This document shows, one piece after another, positions 15,240-23,716 of a stretch of 45,669 nucleotides of DNA. The DNA comes from JALYNX01 sp035292605. GTDB taxonomy: Bacteria; Actinomycetota; Acidimicrobiia; Spongiisociales; ZC4RG35. Every line of letters starts with the position of its first letter. The stretch's first letter is position 1. The translations under genes and the position numbers were made by a program. Location: positions 1 to 45,669 of the forward strand of contig DATDPT010000103.1 of NCBI GenBank assembly GCA_035292605.1, written 5' to 3'. Below the pieces are notes generated by a model. The model had not been told where the DNA came from. It saw only the letters and a program-made list of their open reading frames with translations, and ran no database searches.

Positions 15240-15800
15240 ATGTCGATGAGCGGCAATCGGCAACCTGTTGAACCCGCGGTGCCGGACGACATCGTGCTCG
15301 GGACCGGGGGCAATCGGAGTTTTCCCTCGTTCTACGCATCCGAGATCCGTTCCGTCATTGGGTTGGCCTATGCGTTGAGCGGCAGCCGTGCCGCCGCCGA
15401 GGACCTGGCACAGGAGGCTTTCTCTGCGGCGTTTGTGAGGTGGGATCGAGTCGCGGTCTACGACAACCCCGGGGCCTTTGTGCGACGGGTGGTGGCCAAC
15501 CGGTCGGTCTCGCTCTTCCGTCGCCAGCTTCGGGAGGCGAAGGCGATGGTCAGATTGTCGAACAGCCGGCAGCACTACGTCTCGGAGCCCGACCTTCCCT
15601 CACCGGCGGCCGAGCTGTGGGCGGCGGTCCGCACACTCCCCAAACGTCAGGCTCAGGTCGTGGCGCTGCATTACCTGGACGGACTCTCCCTTACCGAGGT
15701 CGGCTCGGTTCTCGGTGTGTCGAAGGACTCGGCCAACACCCATCTTCGGCGGGCTCGACAGACCCTCGCCGAACAACTCGCATATCTGGAGGAGCAATGA
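15240..15800 (+). CDS. ECF sigma factor (paralogue of the tethered one)
   Basis: 186-residue sigma-70 of the SigE/ECF group, with region 2 (LSGSRAAAEDLAQEAFSAAF, YDNPGAFVRRVVANRSVSLFRR) and region 4 (LPKRQAQVVALHYLDGLSLTE, VSKDSANTHLRRAR). It is clearly a paralogue of the first 170 residues of the divergent tethered protein. Unlike that one it ends with its own stop, overlapping the next gene by 4 bp (ATGA). The ATG at 15240 is used; GGAAGG (15221-15226) is somewhat far upstream, and the ATG at 15246 is an alternative. The downstream membrane protein is its probable partner or anti-sigma factor (inference). Confidence 0.88.
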   Translation: MSMSGNRQPVEPAVPDDIVLGTGGNRSFPSFYASEIRSVIGLAYALSGSRAAAEDLAQEAFSAAFVRWDRVAVYDNPGAFVRRVVANRSVSLFRRQLREAKAMVRLSNSRQHYVSEPDLPSPAAELWAAVRTLPKRQAQVVALHYLDGLSLTEVGSVLGVSKDSANTHLRRARQTLAEQLAYLEEQ

Positions 15801-17029
15801 CGAAACTCGACCGAAACCTGGACCTGGGTTCAACGCAAATGAAGGAGGTGATCTGGGCGGCGCCGACACCGAGCTTCCGACCGCCCGGTCCGCATTCCAA
15901 GGTGACCGTCGGTCTGGCGGCGGCGGCGATCACGTTTGCATTGATCCTGCCGGTGGCGGTCCTGCTCGACTCTGAGGTGCCGTCCGCGGAGGGAGGCGCC
16001 TCGACCCTGCCGACTACCGACCCCGGGGACTTCGAGACAATGGTCGGGCAATTCACCAGGGCCGCCGCAGTGGAAGGATTCTCCGAGCTGCGCGATTTCG
16101 TGAACGCGGCCGCAGCGACCAGCTTTGGGCTGGTGGCGGTGGGTCATCACACCGAGTTAGAGGGCGAACCGAGAGCCTGGATCGCCCCTGCCGACGGGCC
16201 CTGGTCGCCCATCGATCTCAGTGGTGTCGATCTCACCGGCGTCGAGTGGTTCGCCGATGTCATCGAGATCGACGGGCAGCTGGCATTGCTCGCCCTCGAC
16301 ATCCTCGAGTTCGACGGCGATCCAGCCAAGAGACGCCTGCTCGCTCTCACGTCATCTGACCTCTTCTCGTGGACGATCACTGACGTCACTCCTGTCGAAG
16401 CACTCCAAATGGGGTTCACCAACGTGATCAGCATCGCTGTAAGTGAGGATTACTCCTTGCTGGATGCGACCCGCTTCGGCGGCTCGGTGGCAGCGATTGG
16501 TGTGGGGGCGGGCTCTGACTACGTGACGCTCGAGATTCTCACTTCCAGCGACTCGGGCAACACCTGGAGGGCCTCGGAGCAAGAGTCCTCCGAGACGACC
16601 AACTTGAACGCCATTTCCTCCAACAGCACCCGGTTGGTGGCGGTCGGTGAGGAAAGGTCGTCCGAGATAGACGGTTTCACACCCCTAGTACTTTGGAGCT
16701 TGGACGGTCAAACCTGGCATCGAGGCGACATCGAGCATTCGAGCGAGGTCGACACTCGGGTACATGACGTCATCTCGATCGATGGTGGCTTCCTGGCTCA
16801 GGGGTCGACTTTCGCTTCGGATGCAGTGACCACAGGGTCCTACTGGGCCTCAGCCACGGGTGAGGTTTGGAAGAGAGTGGAGATCTCGGGGCTCAATGAG
16901 ATGGGCACGATCAGCTACGACCAGGGAATGCTCAGGTTGTTCATGAGCCCCAGCCTCGAAGCCAACAGCGACCGAACCGGCGCACTGGAAATCTGGCAGG
17001 GCACGATCGAAGTCGTTCCCTCTCTCTAG
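15797..17029 (+). CDS. Single-pass membrane sensor paired with the ECF sigma factor
   Basis: 410 residues: a 34-residue cytoplasmic start (MTKLDRNLDLGSTQMKEVIW), one transmembrane helix at about 35-58, and a large outer part. The outer part contains Asp-box/BNR-like hairpins (SSDLFSWTI, SSDSGNTWRA, SLDGQTWHRG, SATGEVWKRV), typical of beta-propellers such as sialidase folds. No zinc-binding anti-sigma motif (HxxxCxxC) is visible. The layout (short inner segment, helix, outer propeller) mirrors the C-terminal two thirds of the divergent fused protein, though the repeats are of another type. GGAGGAG precedes the ATG. It ends 3 bp into the facing plsC gene. Confidence 0.8.
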   Translation: MTKLDRNLDLGSTQMKEVIWAAPTPSFRPPGPHSKVTVGLAAAAITFALILPVAVLLDSEVPSAEGGASTLPTTDPGDFETMVGQFTRAAAVEGFSELRDFVNAAAATSFGLVAVGHHTELEGEPRAWIAPADGPWSPIDLSGVDLTGVEWFADVIEIDGQLALLALDILEFDGDPAKRRLLALTSSDLFSWTITDVTPVEALQMGFTNVISIAVSEDYSLLDATRFGGSVAAIGVGAGSDYVTLEILTSSDSGNTWRASEQESSETTNLNAISSNSTRLVAVGEERSSEIDGFTPLVLWSLDGQTWHRGDIEHSSEVDTRVHDVISIDGGFLAQGSTFASDAVTTGSYWASATGEVWKRVEISGLNEMGTISYDQGMLRLFMSPSLEANSDRTGALEIWQGTIEVVPSL

Positions 17030-17772
17030 ATCGGGGCCACCTGCCCGCCCATCGCGGTCACCCTGCGCGCGATCAACTCGCGGACCTGGTTCCTGAGCTC
17101 ATTCCCGTCTGCCTGGGTCATCCCCGCGGTTTCGATGGCCGGATCGATCACCACCCGGATCACCCCACCGTGCAACCAGGGCTGGCCAGGAGGCCACGCC
17201 TCGTAGGAGCCATGGATCGACACCGGCAACACCGGGAGGTGGCCGGTGAGGGCCATCGTGAACGCTCCTTTCTTGAAGGGCTTCATGACGCCATCGCGGG
17301 GCCTGGTCCCTTCGGCGTAGATGATCAGTGATCGCCCCTTCCCGATCAGCTCCTTTCCCTGCCGGTTGACATCGGCGTGGATCGACCCCCGCGCCGCGCG
17401 ATCGACCTCGACAACCCCCACTGCCCGCATCCCTTGGGCAAACACCGGAACCTTGAATAGCTCGGTCTTGGCCAGGAATCGCATGGGGAGCCGCACTGCG
17501 AGCAGACAGGCCATGATGTCGAGTGCGGAGAGATGGTTGGCGACGACCACATACGACCTGGCGGGATCGATGTGCTCCTGACCCTCGACCTCGAGCTTGG
17601 TGCCGGAACAGACCATCCATACCCGACTCCAGGTCCGGATCACATGTTCGATGAACGGCGAGACATCGTTGATGGCGGCGGCGATCATCACGGTCGGAAC
17701 GGCGACCAGGGTGGCGAGGACACCGGCGAGGATGGTGACGACCGTCCTCGGGATGTCGATCACCCAGCGCAT
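17026..17772 (-). CDS. plsC: 1-acyl-sn-glycerol-3-phosphate acyltransferase
   Basis: Membrane acyltransferase making phosphatidic acid from lysophosphatidic acid. An N-terminal hydrophobic helix (TVVTILAGVLATLVAVPTVM) anchors it. The catalytic NHLSALD, an NHxxxxD motif, is near residue 79, and the glycerol-phosphate motif YAEGTRPRDG near 152; KGAFTMAL and PVLPVSI complete the four blocks. ATG at 17772 is favoured: TACGCT on the minus strand ends 7 nt before it, suggesting a leaderless transcript, and no Shine-Dalgarno is present. A GTG one codon upstream is the alternative. Divergent from the cyclo-ligase gene with only 37 bp between starts. Confidence 0.93.
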   Translation of the reverse strand: MRWVIDIPRTVVTILAGVLATLVAVPTVMIAAAINDVSPFIEHVIRTWSRVWMVCSGTKLEVEGQEHIDPARSYVVVANHLSALDIMACLLAVRLPMRFLAKTELFKVPVFAQGMRAVGVVEVDRAARGSIHADVNRQGKELIGKGRSLIIYAEGTRPRDGVMKPFKKGAFTMALTGHLPVLPVSIHGSYEAWPPGQPWLHGGVIRVVIDPAIETAGMTQADGNELRNQVRELIARRVTAMGGQVAPI

Positions 17773-17809
17773 CACGGCGAGCGTAGCCAGCGGGTCTTAG
17801 CCTGAGCCC

Positions 17810-18355
17810 GTGGACAAGGACGAAGCGCGGCGTCGCTCCAGCCAGTCAGGGCCTGTCCCCGGCGATGTGGGGTCCCAGGTGGTGGCTGTTTTGTTCTCGT
17901 GGCTCTCCACCCGGCTCCCGGGGACCGCAGCTGCCTATCTGGCTATGAGCGACGAGGTCGATGTCAGCGCTCTGTTCGATCGGCTTCCGGGTTGGCGATG
18001 GGTGCTGCCCCGGATCGAGGATGACAGGACCATCACCTTCCGGGATCGAGACGTGACCAGGGAAAAGCATCGATGGGGCATGACCCAGCCATCGGACCAG
18101 GGCCGGATCGTTCCTGTGCACGAGATCGATGTTTTCCTGGTTCCCGGTCTGGCCTTCGACGATGCAGGTGGGCGGTTGGGTCGGGGTGGCGGCTACTACG
18201 ACCGGGTGCTCGCCGGTCGCCGCGCCGACAGCGAGGCGGTCGGTGTCAGCGTCGCCGGCCGGGTCATCGACACGGTCCCGGTCGTCGACCACGACCAACG
18301 GGTGGACTGGTTGGCTACCGAGGACGGTGTCATCCTGACCCAACCCATCCAGTGA
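17810..18355 (+). CDS. 5-formyltetrahydrofolate cyclo-ligase
   Basis: ATP-dependent conversion of 5-formyl-THF to 5,10-methenyl-THF in one-carbon metabolism. 181 residues, with the ATP/folate motif GGRLGRGGGYYDR near residues 121-133 and the preceding LVPGLAFDD; an N-terminal basic segment and VLPRIEDDRTITF fit the family. GTG start; TAGCCT (17798-17803) ends 6 nt before it, so the message is likely leaderless. The 3' end overlaps the facing PPOX gene by 26 bp. Confidence 0.9.
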   Translation: MDKDEARRRSSQSGPVPGDVGSQVVAVLFSWLSTRLPGTAAAYLAMSDEVDVSALFDRLPGWRWVLPRIEDDRTITFRDRDVTREKHRWGMTQPSDQGRIVPVHEIDVFLVPGLAFDDAGGRLGRGGGYYDRVLAGRRADSEAVGVSVAGRVIDTVPVVDHDQRVDWLATEDGVILTQPIQ

Positions 18356-18743
18356 CCTTCTCGATTCCGATGAAGACGGCCGGCCCCTGTGGTGGGCGGT
18401 CCTGGTAATGGTGGTATTTCGAGGACAGGGTGGCGCGAGCGGCCTCCCATTCTGATCCGTTCTCAACCACCTGCGCCGGGCCGTCGACGCGGACCCACCA
18501 CAAACGGGCCCAGTCGTCGTTGTAATGGTCGACGAGCAGACTGGCTCTCGGGTTGGCGGCGATGTTCACGAGACGCTGGAGACGGGTCGTGGACTTTGGC
18601 TTGTCATCGACCATGTGGACGATCCGGCCTGCGTCGAGAGCGAAGGTGACGGGAACCAGATGCGGCCCCCCGTCGGGTCGGGTGGTGGCCAGGTGGGCGA
18701 TCGGCGAGCGCTCGAGCCTCGAAAGGGCTTCAGCGCGGTCCAT
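18330..18743 (-). CDS. PPOX-class F420-dependent oxidoreductase (Rv0121-like)
   Basis: 137-residue split-barrel flavin/F420-binding protein. It has IAHLATTRPDGGPHLVPVTFA at the start of the barrel, VDDKPKSTTRLQRLVNI, the family-specific NPRASLLVDHYNDDWARLWW and the end segment YQDRPPQGPAVFIGIEKVTGW. This matches the Rv0121-type actinobacterial PPOX subfamily, whose members are thought to use F420 (family knowledge). The ATG lies inside the end of the SGNH gene, a 14-bp overlap, so the two are coupled. Substrate unknown. Confidence 0.85.
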   Translation of the reverse strand: MDRAEALSRLERSPIAHLATTRPDGGPHLVPVTFALDAGRIVHMVDDKPKSTTRLQRLVNIAANPRASLLVDHYNDDWARLWWVRVDGPAQVVENGSEWEAARATLSSKYHHYQDRPPQGPAVFIGIEKVTGWVGSG

Positions 18744-19476
18744 TCTCACCGGTGAGCTGGCGCTCCAAAGTCGCCCACACCGCGTCGGCCCATCGGCGGT
18801 GCCCCGCGGCGCTGACATGGAAGAGGTCGGCGGCCCACAAGGATCGATCCGAGTACCAGTCCTCGGGGCGGTCGGCGCGCTGTTCGACGACGTGGGCGCC
18901 ATGTCGGGCGGCGACCTTGCGATGAATACGGTCGAACCCAGCGGAGCGATGCGAAAACAGGTGACGGAGCGGAGGCTGAAGACGAGGGATCGTCCCCAGG
19001 TCGCCGACCCCGCTGAGGACGATGGCGGCCCCGGTGGACGCGAGGTCCCTCACCAGGTGATCCAGATTCCTCTCGAACCGCTTCCGCGAGACCCCGCGCA
19101 GCACGTCATTGGCCCCCACCGCCACGAAGACCAGGTCCGGATCGAACTCGATGGCCGCGGCCAGTTGCTGCTGGATGAGGTCGTGCGCACATGAGCCCCC
19201 GACTGCCAATGACTCGAGGATGACGTGGTGGTGAGCGGCGAGACGTTGGCTGACCAGGGACACCCATACCTCCTCGGGTCCGGAGACGCCCGGTGCCGTC
19301 ACCGAGGAGTCGCCGAGCACCACCACCCGCATCTGCGGCAGTGTCGGGTCGCCGAAAGACGCGGAAGGATTGAATTCCTCGAGGACGGGGGTGCGCCGGA
19401 GCACCGCATAAGCGGTCTCCAGGCCGATCACGAGCGCGCCTGCAATCGCTCCGCGCTTGATCAGATGGCGAGCCAT
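18730..19476 (-). CDS. SGNH/GDSL-family hydrolase
   Basis: Esterase/lipase-type hydrolase of 248 residues. It starts with a hydrophobic stretch (AIAGALVIGLETAYAVL, residues 10-26) that may anchor it or act as a signal. The block I serine is in VVVLGDSSVTAPG (Ser57), block II has the glycine AVGGS, block III the Asn in VAVGANDVLRG, and block V the Asp and His in DLFHVSAAGH. All four catalytic residues are present. The substrate is not known; relatives act on lipids, acylated glycans or polysaccharide acetyl groups. Overlaps the following PPOX gene by 14 bp. Confidence 0.88.
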   Translation of the reverse strand: MARHLIKRGAIAGALVIGLETAYAVLRRTPVLEEFNPSASFGDPTLPQMRVVVLGDSSVTAPGVSGPEEVWVSLVSQRLAAHHHVILESLAVGGSCAHDLIQQQLAAAIEFDPDLVFVAVGANDVLRGVSRKRFERNLDHLVRDLASTGAAIVLSGVGDLGTIPRLQPPLRHLFSHRSAGFDRIHRKVAARHGAHVVEQRADRPEDWYSDRSLWAADLFHVSAAGHRRWADAVWATLERQLTGENGPR

Positions 19477-19503
19477 GACGTCGATATTGCCAGACGGCGA
19501 GAT

Positions 19504-19815
19504 CTAGCTGCCGGATGCGTTCTGGATACGTGCTTTCAGACCGAAACGGCCACGTTTGCTGTCGGTTAGGTCGATAAAGGCCCCCACCGCGTCCGAAAAC
19601 TCCGAGGGATCGTCGGGGAAGAACTCCAGATGGTCCCCTTCGATGTCGAAGGAGAAACGGTAGATCGAAGTTCGCTCTACCTTGACCTCGCGCATCGGCC
19701 ATGACCCCATGTGCCGTCGCCCGGTGGTGATCCGAAATCGTGCATCGTCGATTTCGATCGTCACGTGTGTTGGCTCCAGTCTGGAGCCTTGTAGCCGCCC
19801 TAGGTGATAAGCCAT
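19504..19815 (-). CDS. Small PH-like domain protein
   Basis: 103 residues, no transmembrane helix, no named function. The core DDARFRITTGRRHMGSWPM, followed by RFSFDIEGDHLEFFPDDPSEF, aligns with the N-terminal domain of the membrane protein encoded at 6197-6889 (DRLRLLSG, IGEWPV, EGEELVL). The ATG at 19815 is chosen because the conserved part begins soon after; the frame continues upstream without support. TAGATT on the minus strand lies about 10 nt before the ATG with TTCAAC 16 bp further up, so the leader is very short. Divergent from the mutase gene. Confidence 0.65.
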   Translation of the reverse strand: MAYHLGRLQGSRLEPTHVTIEIDDARFRITTGRRHMGSWPMREVKVERTSIYRFSFDIEGDHLEFFPDDPSEFSDAVGAFIDLTDSKRGRFGLKARIQNASGS

Positions 19816-19880
19816 CCCAAAACACAATCTAGCGGGCTTTTCCTCATGTTGAAACGGGAAAGGACGCCCGAATCCGCCGG

Positions 19881-19886
19881 TACAGT
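19881..19886 (+). promoter_or_regulatory. Possible -10 box of the mutase gene
   Basis: TACAGT, of the TANNNT form, lies 24 nt before the mutase ATG; the leader would hold the ribosome site AAAGAGA. No good -35 is seen. Confidence 0.35.
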
Positions 19887-19910
19887 TTGCACTAGTCCTT
19901 GAAAGAGAAC

Positions 19911-22900
19911 ATGACAGACGGGCTCCCATCGCGAGTGGGCATCAACAACAGGGTCCGATTCGTCACCGCGACCACGCTGTTCGACGGGCACGACGCCTCG
20001 ATCAACATCTTTCGGCGCATCCTCCAGGCATCGGGGGCGGAAGTGGTCCATCTCGGGCACAACCGCACCGGTCTCGACATCGTGGAGACCGCCATCGAGG
20101 AGGACGCCCATGCCATCGCGGTGACCTCCTATCAGGGCGGCCATATGGAGTTCTATCGCTATGTCAGAGATCTCCTGGTGGAGCGGGATGCCGGTCACAT
20201 CCGGCTCTTTGGCGGCGGTGGTGGGACCATCCTCCCCAGCGAGGGCGGAGAGTTGGCCGACTACGGCATCACCAGGATCTATTCCCCTGACGACGGCCGG
20301 GAGCTCGGCCTCCAGGGAATGGTGGCCGACATGATGGTCAGGTCGGACTTCGCAACCGGCGAGCTAGGCGACGAGTTCGATCTCTCCACGCTCACTACGG
20401 AGAACACCAAGGTCGTGGCCGGGCTGATCTCCGCCGCCGAGAACTATGGCGAGAAGTACGCCGATGTCTTCGAGCAAATCGAGGCCAGGGCCGCCGCCGC
20501 CAGCGGCCTGGTGGTCGGAATCACAGGCACCGGCGGTTCCGGGAAGTCGAGCTTGGTCGATGAGATGGTGCGACGGCTCTTGCTCGACTTCGAGGACCTG
20601 CGGCTCGCGGTGATCTCGGTCGACCCCTCGAAACGACGCTCCGGAGGCGCCCTGCTCGGGGACCGGATCCGGATGAACTCGCTCCCACATCCCCGCGCCT
20701 ACATGCGCTCGCTGGCCACCCGCCAGCCGAACCTCTCGCTTTCGCCCCATGTCCGCCAGGCGCTGGACGTGGTGAAGGCTGCCGGTTTCGATCTGGTGAT
20801 CCTGGAGACCTCGGGGATCGGGCAGTCGGACACCGAGATCGTCGACTTCTCCGACCTTTCGATCTATGTGATGACACCGGAATATGGGGCCGCCACCCAA
20901 CTCGAGAAGATCGACATGCTCGATTTCGCCGACATGGTGGCGATCAACAAGGCGGACAAGGAGGGAGCGCTCGACGCCCTGCGCGACGTGCGCAAGCAGT
21001 ACCAGCGGAACCATCTCGAGTTCAACGCCGAGGGCTCTTCGCTGCCGATCCACCTCACGGTTGCCTCCGATTTCAACGACCCGGGGACCAATCGGCTCTA
21101 CAAGGCGTTCGTGGCGGCCATCGGGGCCAGAGGCTTCGGGCGCGAGTCGACGATCGACCTGCCCACCAGTGACACCGCCAAGCGCCACGTAGTCCCCCCG
21201 GAGCGGACCCGTTATCTGGCTGAGGTCGTCGCCAAGATCCGCGAGTACGACTCCTGGGTGGCGGAGCAATTGGAGGTAGCGGAGAGGCTCTACCAGCTGC
21301 GTGGTGCGGCGGAGTCCGGCCTCGACGTCGAACAGGTGAGGGCGGAGATGGCCCAGAAGCTCGACCCCGAGAGCCGCCGGGCCCTCGACCATTGGGAGGG
21401 GATGCTCGCCGAATACACCGGCGAGCAGTTCATCTATCACGTGAGGGGCAACGAGATCAGGGTTCCTCTGCATCAGGAGACACTGAGTCGCACCCGGGTG
21501 CCCCGAGTTGCGCTCCCTCGCTACCGGTCGTGGGGTGATCGCCTGCAATGGCTGCTCCAGGAGAACGTCCCCGGTGAGTTCCCTTACACCTCGGGTGTCT
21601 TCCCGTTCAAACGAGCCGAGGAGGACCCGGCGCGGATGTTCGCCGGCGAGGGCCCGCCAGAGCAGACCAACCGGCGCTTCCACTACCTGGCGGCAGACAC
21701 CACCGCGAAGCGGTTGTCCACCGCCTTCGATTCGGTCACGCTCTATGGCGAGGATCCCCACGAGCGCCCCGACGTCTTCGGAAAGGTGGGCAACTCAGGG
21801 GTTTCCATCGCCACCCTGGATGACGCCAAGAAACTCTATTCCGGGTTCGACCTCTCTGATCCCTCCACCTCGGTGTCGATGACGATCAACGGCCCGGCCC
21901 CGATGATCCTCGCCTTCTTCATGAATGCGGCCATCGACCAGGCGTGTGAGGCTCACATCTCCGAAAACGACCTCTGGAACGAGGTCGAGACGAGGATCAG
22001 CAGCCTCTACGGCAGCCATCCCCGACCCGAGTATGCGGGGCCGTTGCCCCCGGGCAACGAAGGGCTGGGACTTCGTTTTCTGGGGGTGACCGGTGACCAG
22101 GTGCTTCCTGCCGAGGTCTACGAGGGGATCAAGCAGGAGACGATCCATCGGGTCCGGGGAACGGTCCAGGCCGACATCCTCAAGGAGGACCAGGCCCAGA
22201 ACACCTGCATCTTCTCCACGGAGTTCGCTCTGCGAATGATGGGCGACATCCAGCAGTACTTCGTCGACAACGACGTGGACAGCTTCTACTCGGTCTCGAT
22301 CAGCGGGTATCACATGGCCGAAGCAGGCGCCAACCCGATCACCCAGCTCGCCTTCACTCTGGCGAACGGCTTCACCTACATCGAGAACTACCTGGCCCGG
22401 GGGATGGACATCGACGACTTCGCCCCCAATCTCTCTTTCTTCTTCTCCAACGGCATCGACGCCGAGTATGCGGTCATCGGGCGGGTGGCCCGACGGATCT
22501 GGGCCAAGGCGATCAAGCACAGGTATGGGGGGAACGATCGCTCCCAGAAGCTCAAATACCACGTGCAGACCTCGGGGCGGTCGCTGCACGCCCAGGAGAT
22601 CAGCTTCAACGACATCCGGACCACACTCCAGGCCCTCTATGCCATCTACGACAACACCAACAGCCTTCACACAAACGCCTACGACGAGGCGATCACCACG
22701 CCGACCGAGGAGTCGGTGCGCCGGGCAGTGGCCATCCAACTGATCATCAACCGGGAGCTGGGCCTGGCCAAGAACGAGAACCCGCTCCAAGGGAGCTTCA
22801 TCATCGAGGAGTTGACCGACCTCGTCGAGGAAGCAGTGCTCCTCGAGTTCGAGCGTCTCAACAGCCGGGGGGGAGTGCTCGGCGCCATGGAGCGTCAGTA

Positions 22901-23255
22901 CCAGCGAACCAAGATCCAGGAGGAGTCGCTCTACTACGAGCAGCAGAAGGAGTCGGGCCTCTACCCGATAGTCGGGGTCAACACCTTCATCTCCAAGGCA
23001 GGGTCGCCGTTCGTGGTCCCCCAGGAGCTGATCCGCTCCACCGACGAGGACAAGAAGCGCCAGATCTCCAATCTGCGCGCCTTCCAGGCCCGGAATTCGG
23101 AGGTCGGGCCGCCGGCCCTGGTCGACCTGCAGAAAGTGGCGGTGTCCGGGGGGAACATCTTCGCCCAACTGATGGAGACGGCCAAGGTCGCTTCATTGGG
23201 CCAGATGAGCCGGGCCCTCTACGACGTCGGTGGCCAGTACCGAAGGAACATGTAG
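19911..23255 (+). CDS. icmF: Fused isobutyryl-CoA mutase (IcmF)
   Basis: Adenosylcobalamin-dependent isomerisation of isobutyryl-CoA and n-butyryl-CoA, with its own GTPase chaperone in one chain of 1114 residues. Order: B12-binding domain (about 1-145) with FDGHDASI, where His27 would be the lower cobalt ligand, and FGGGGG; MeaB-like G domain with the P-loop GITGTGGSGKSS at 203-214 and NKADKEG; linker; then the mutase barrel with FPYTSGVFPFKR, the F-containing substrate signature of IcmF rather than the YPTMYxxRPW of methylmalonyl-CoA mutase. The C-terminal SGYHMAEAGA and ANGFTYIENYL blocks are typical. ATG preceded by AAAGAGA. It ties the host to branched-chain acyl-CoA metabolism and cobalamin. 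Confidence 0.94.
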   Translation: MTDGLPSRVGINNRVRFVTATTLFDGHDASINIFRRILQASGAEVVHLGHNRTGLDIVETAIEEDAHAIAVTSYQGGHMEFYRYVRDLLVERDAGHIRLFGGGGGTILPSEGGELADYGITRIYSPDDGRELGLQGMVADMMVRSDFATGELGDEFDLSTLTTENTKVVAGLISAAENYGEKYADVFEQIEARAAAASGLVVGITGTGGSGKSSLVDEMVRRLLLDFEDLRLAVISVDPSKRRSGGALLGDRIRMNSLPHPRAYMRSLATRQPNLSLSPHVRQALDVVKAAGFDLVILETSGIGQSDTEIVDFSDLSIYVMTPEYGAATQLEKIDMLDFADMVAINKADKEGALDALRDVRKQYQRNHLEFNAEGSSLPIHLTVASDFNDPGTNRLYKAFVAAIGARGFGRESTIDLPTSDTAKRHVVPPERTRYLAEVVAKIREYDSWVAEQLEVAERLYQLRGAAESGLDVEQVRAEMAQKLDPESRRALDHWEGMLAEYTGEQFIYHVRGNEIRVPLHQETLSRTRVPRVALPRYRSWGDRLQWLLQENVPGEFPYTSGVFPFKRAEEDPARMFAGEGPPEQTNRRFHYLAADTTAKRLSTAFDSVTLYGEDPHERPDVFGKVGNSGVSIATLDDAKKLYSGFDLSDPSTSVSMTINGPAPMILAFFMNAAIDQACEAHISENDLWNEVETRISSLYGSHPRPEYAGPLPPGNEGLGLRFLGVTGDQVLPAEVYEGIKQETIHRVRGTVQADILKEDQAQNTCIFSTEFALRMMGDIQQYFVDNDVDSFYSVSISGYHMAEAGANPITQLAFTLANGFTYIENYLARGMDIDDFAPNLSFFFSNGIDAEYAVIGRVARRIWAKAIKHRYGGNDRSQKLKYHVQTSGRSLHAQEISFNDIRTTLQALYAIYDNTNSLHTNAYDEAITTPTEESVRRAVAIQLIINRELGLAKNENPLQGSFIIEELTDLVEEAVLLEFERLNSRGGVLGAMERQYQRTKIQEESLYYEQQKESGLYPIVGVNTFISKAGSPFVVPQELIRSTDEDKKRQISNLRAFQARNSEVGPPALVDLQKVAVSGGNIFAQLMETAKVASLGQMSRALYDVGGQYRRNM

Positions 23256-23358
23256 CCGGGCACGAAGAAGATCCGCCTCGCCTGTCGAAGTCGTGTGAAC
23301 TCGTTCGTAGTGGGTATGAAGGGGAGGCAAGGTGCCTCACCATGGAGAGGAGATCCTG

Positions 23359-23715
23359 ATGAGCCAGTACCTGCTGTCGGTGTACGTCACCGCAGGAGCC
23401 GAAGAGCCCCCCGCCGAGGAGATCGAGCAGATCTACGCCGATGTCGACGCAGTCAACGCCGAGCTCATGGAAGCCGGTGCTTGGGTGTTCGGTGGAGGCC
23501 TCCACCCCGCCGACACCGCCACCGTCGTCAGCGCCCAAGACGGCGAGACAATTGTCACGGACGGGCCGTTCGCCGAGACCAAGGAGCAGATCGGTGGCTT
23601 TTGGATCATCGAAGCCCCGGATCTCGACGCAGCATTGGATTGGGCGCGCAAGGCAACCGTCGCCTGCCGGGGCCCGGTGGAAGTCCGGCCTTTCCAGGAC
23701 GAGCCCCCAGTCTGA
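23359..23715 (+). CDS. DGPF/YCII-domain protein
   Basis: 119-residue YCII-related protein carrying the hallmark VTDGPFAETKEQIGGFWIIE (DGPF motif). These ferredoxin-like small proteins have no settled function but are constant neighbours of ECF42 sigma factors, as here, where the sigma gene begins one base after this stop (TGAAGTG). The ATG follows GAGGAGATCC, a good ribosome site. The 103 bp before it hold no further gene. Confidence 0.93.
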   Translation: MSQYLLSVYVTAGAEEPPAEEIEQIYADVDAVNAELMEAGAWVFGGGLHPADTATVVSAQDGETIVTDGPFAETKEQIGGFWIIEAPDLDAALDWARKATVACRGPVEVRPFQDEPPV

Positions 23716-23716
23716 A

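Noticed and set aside
20364..23168. Two long minus-strand frames over the mutase gene
   Set aside because: Both are antisense shadows of IcmF, without recognisable motifs.
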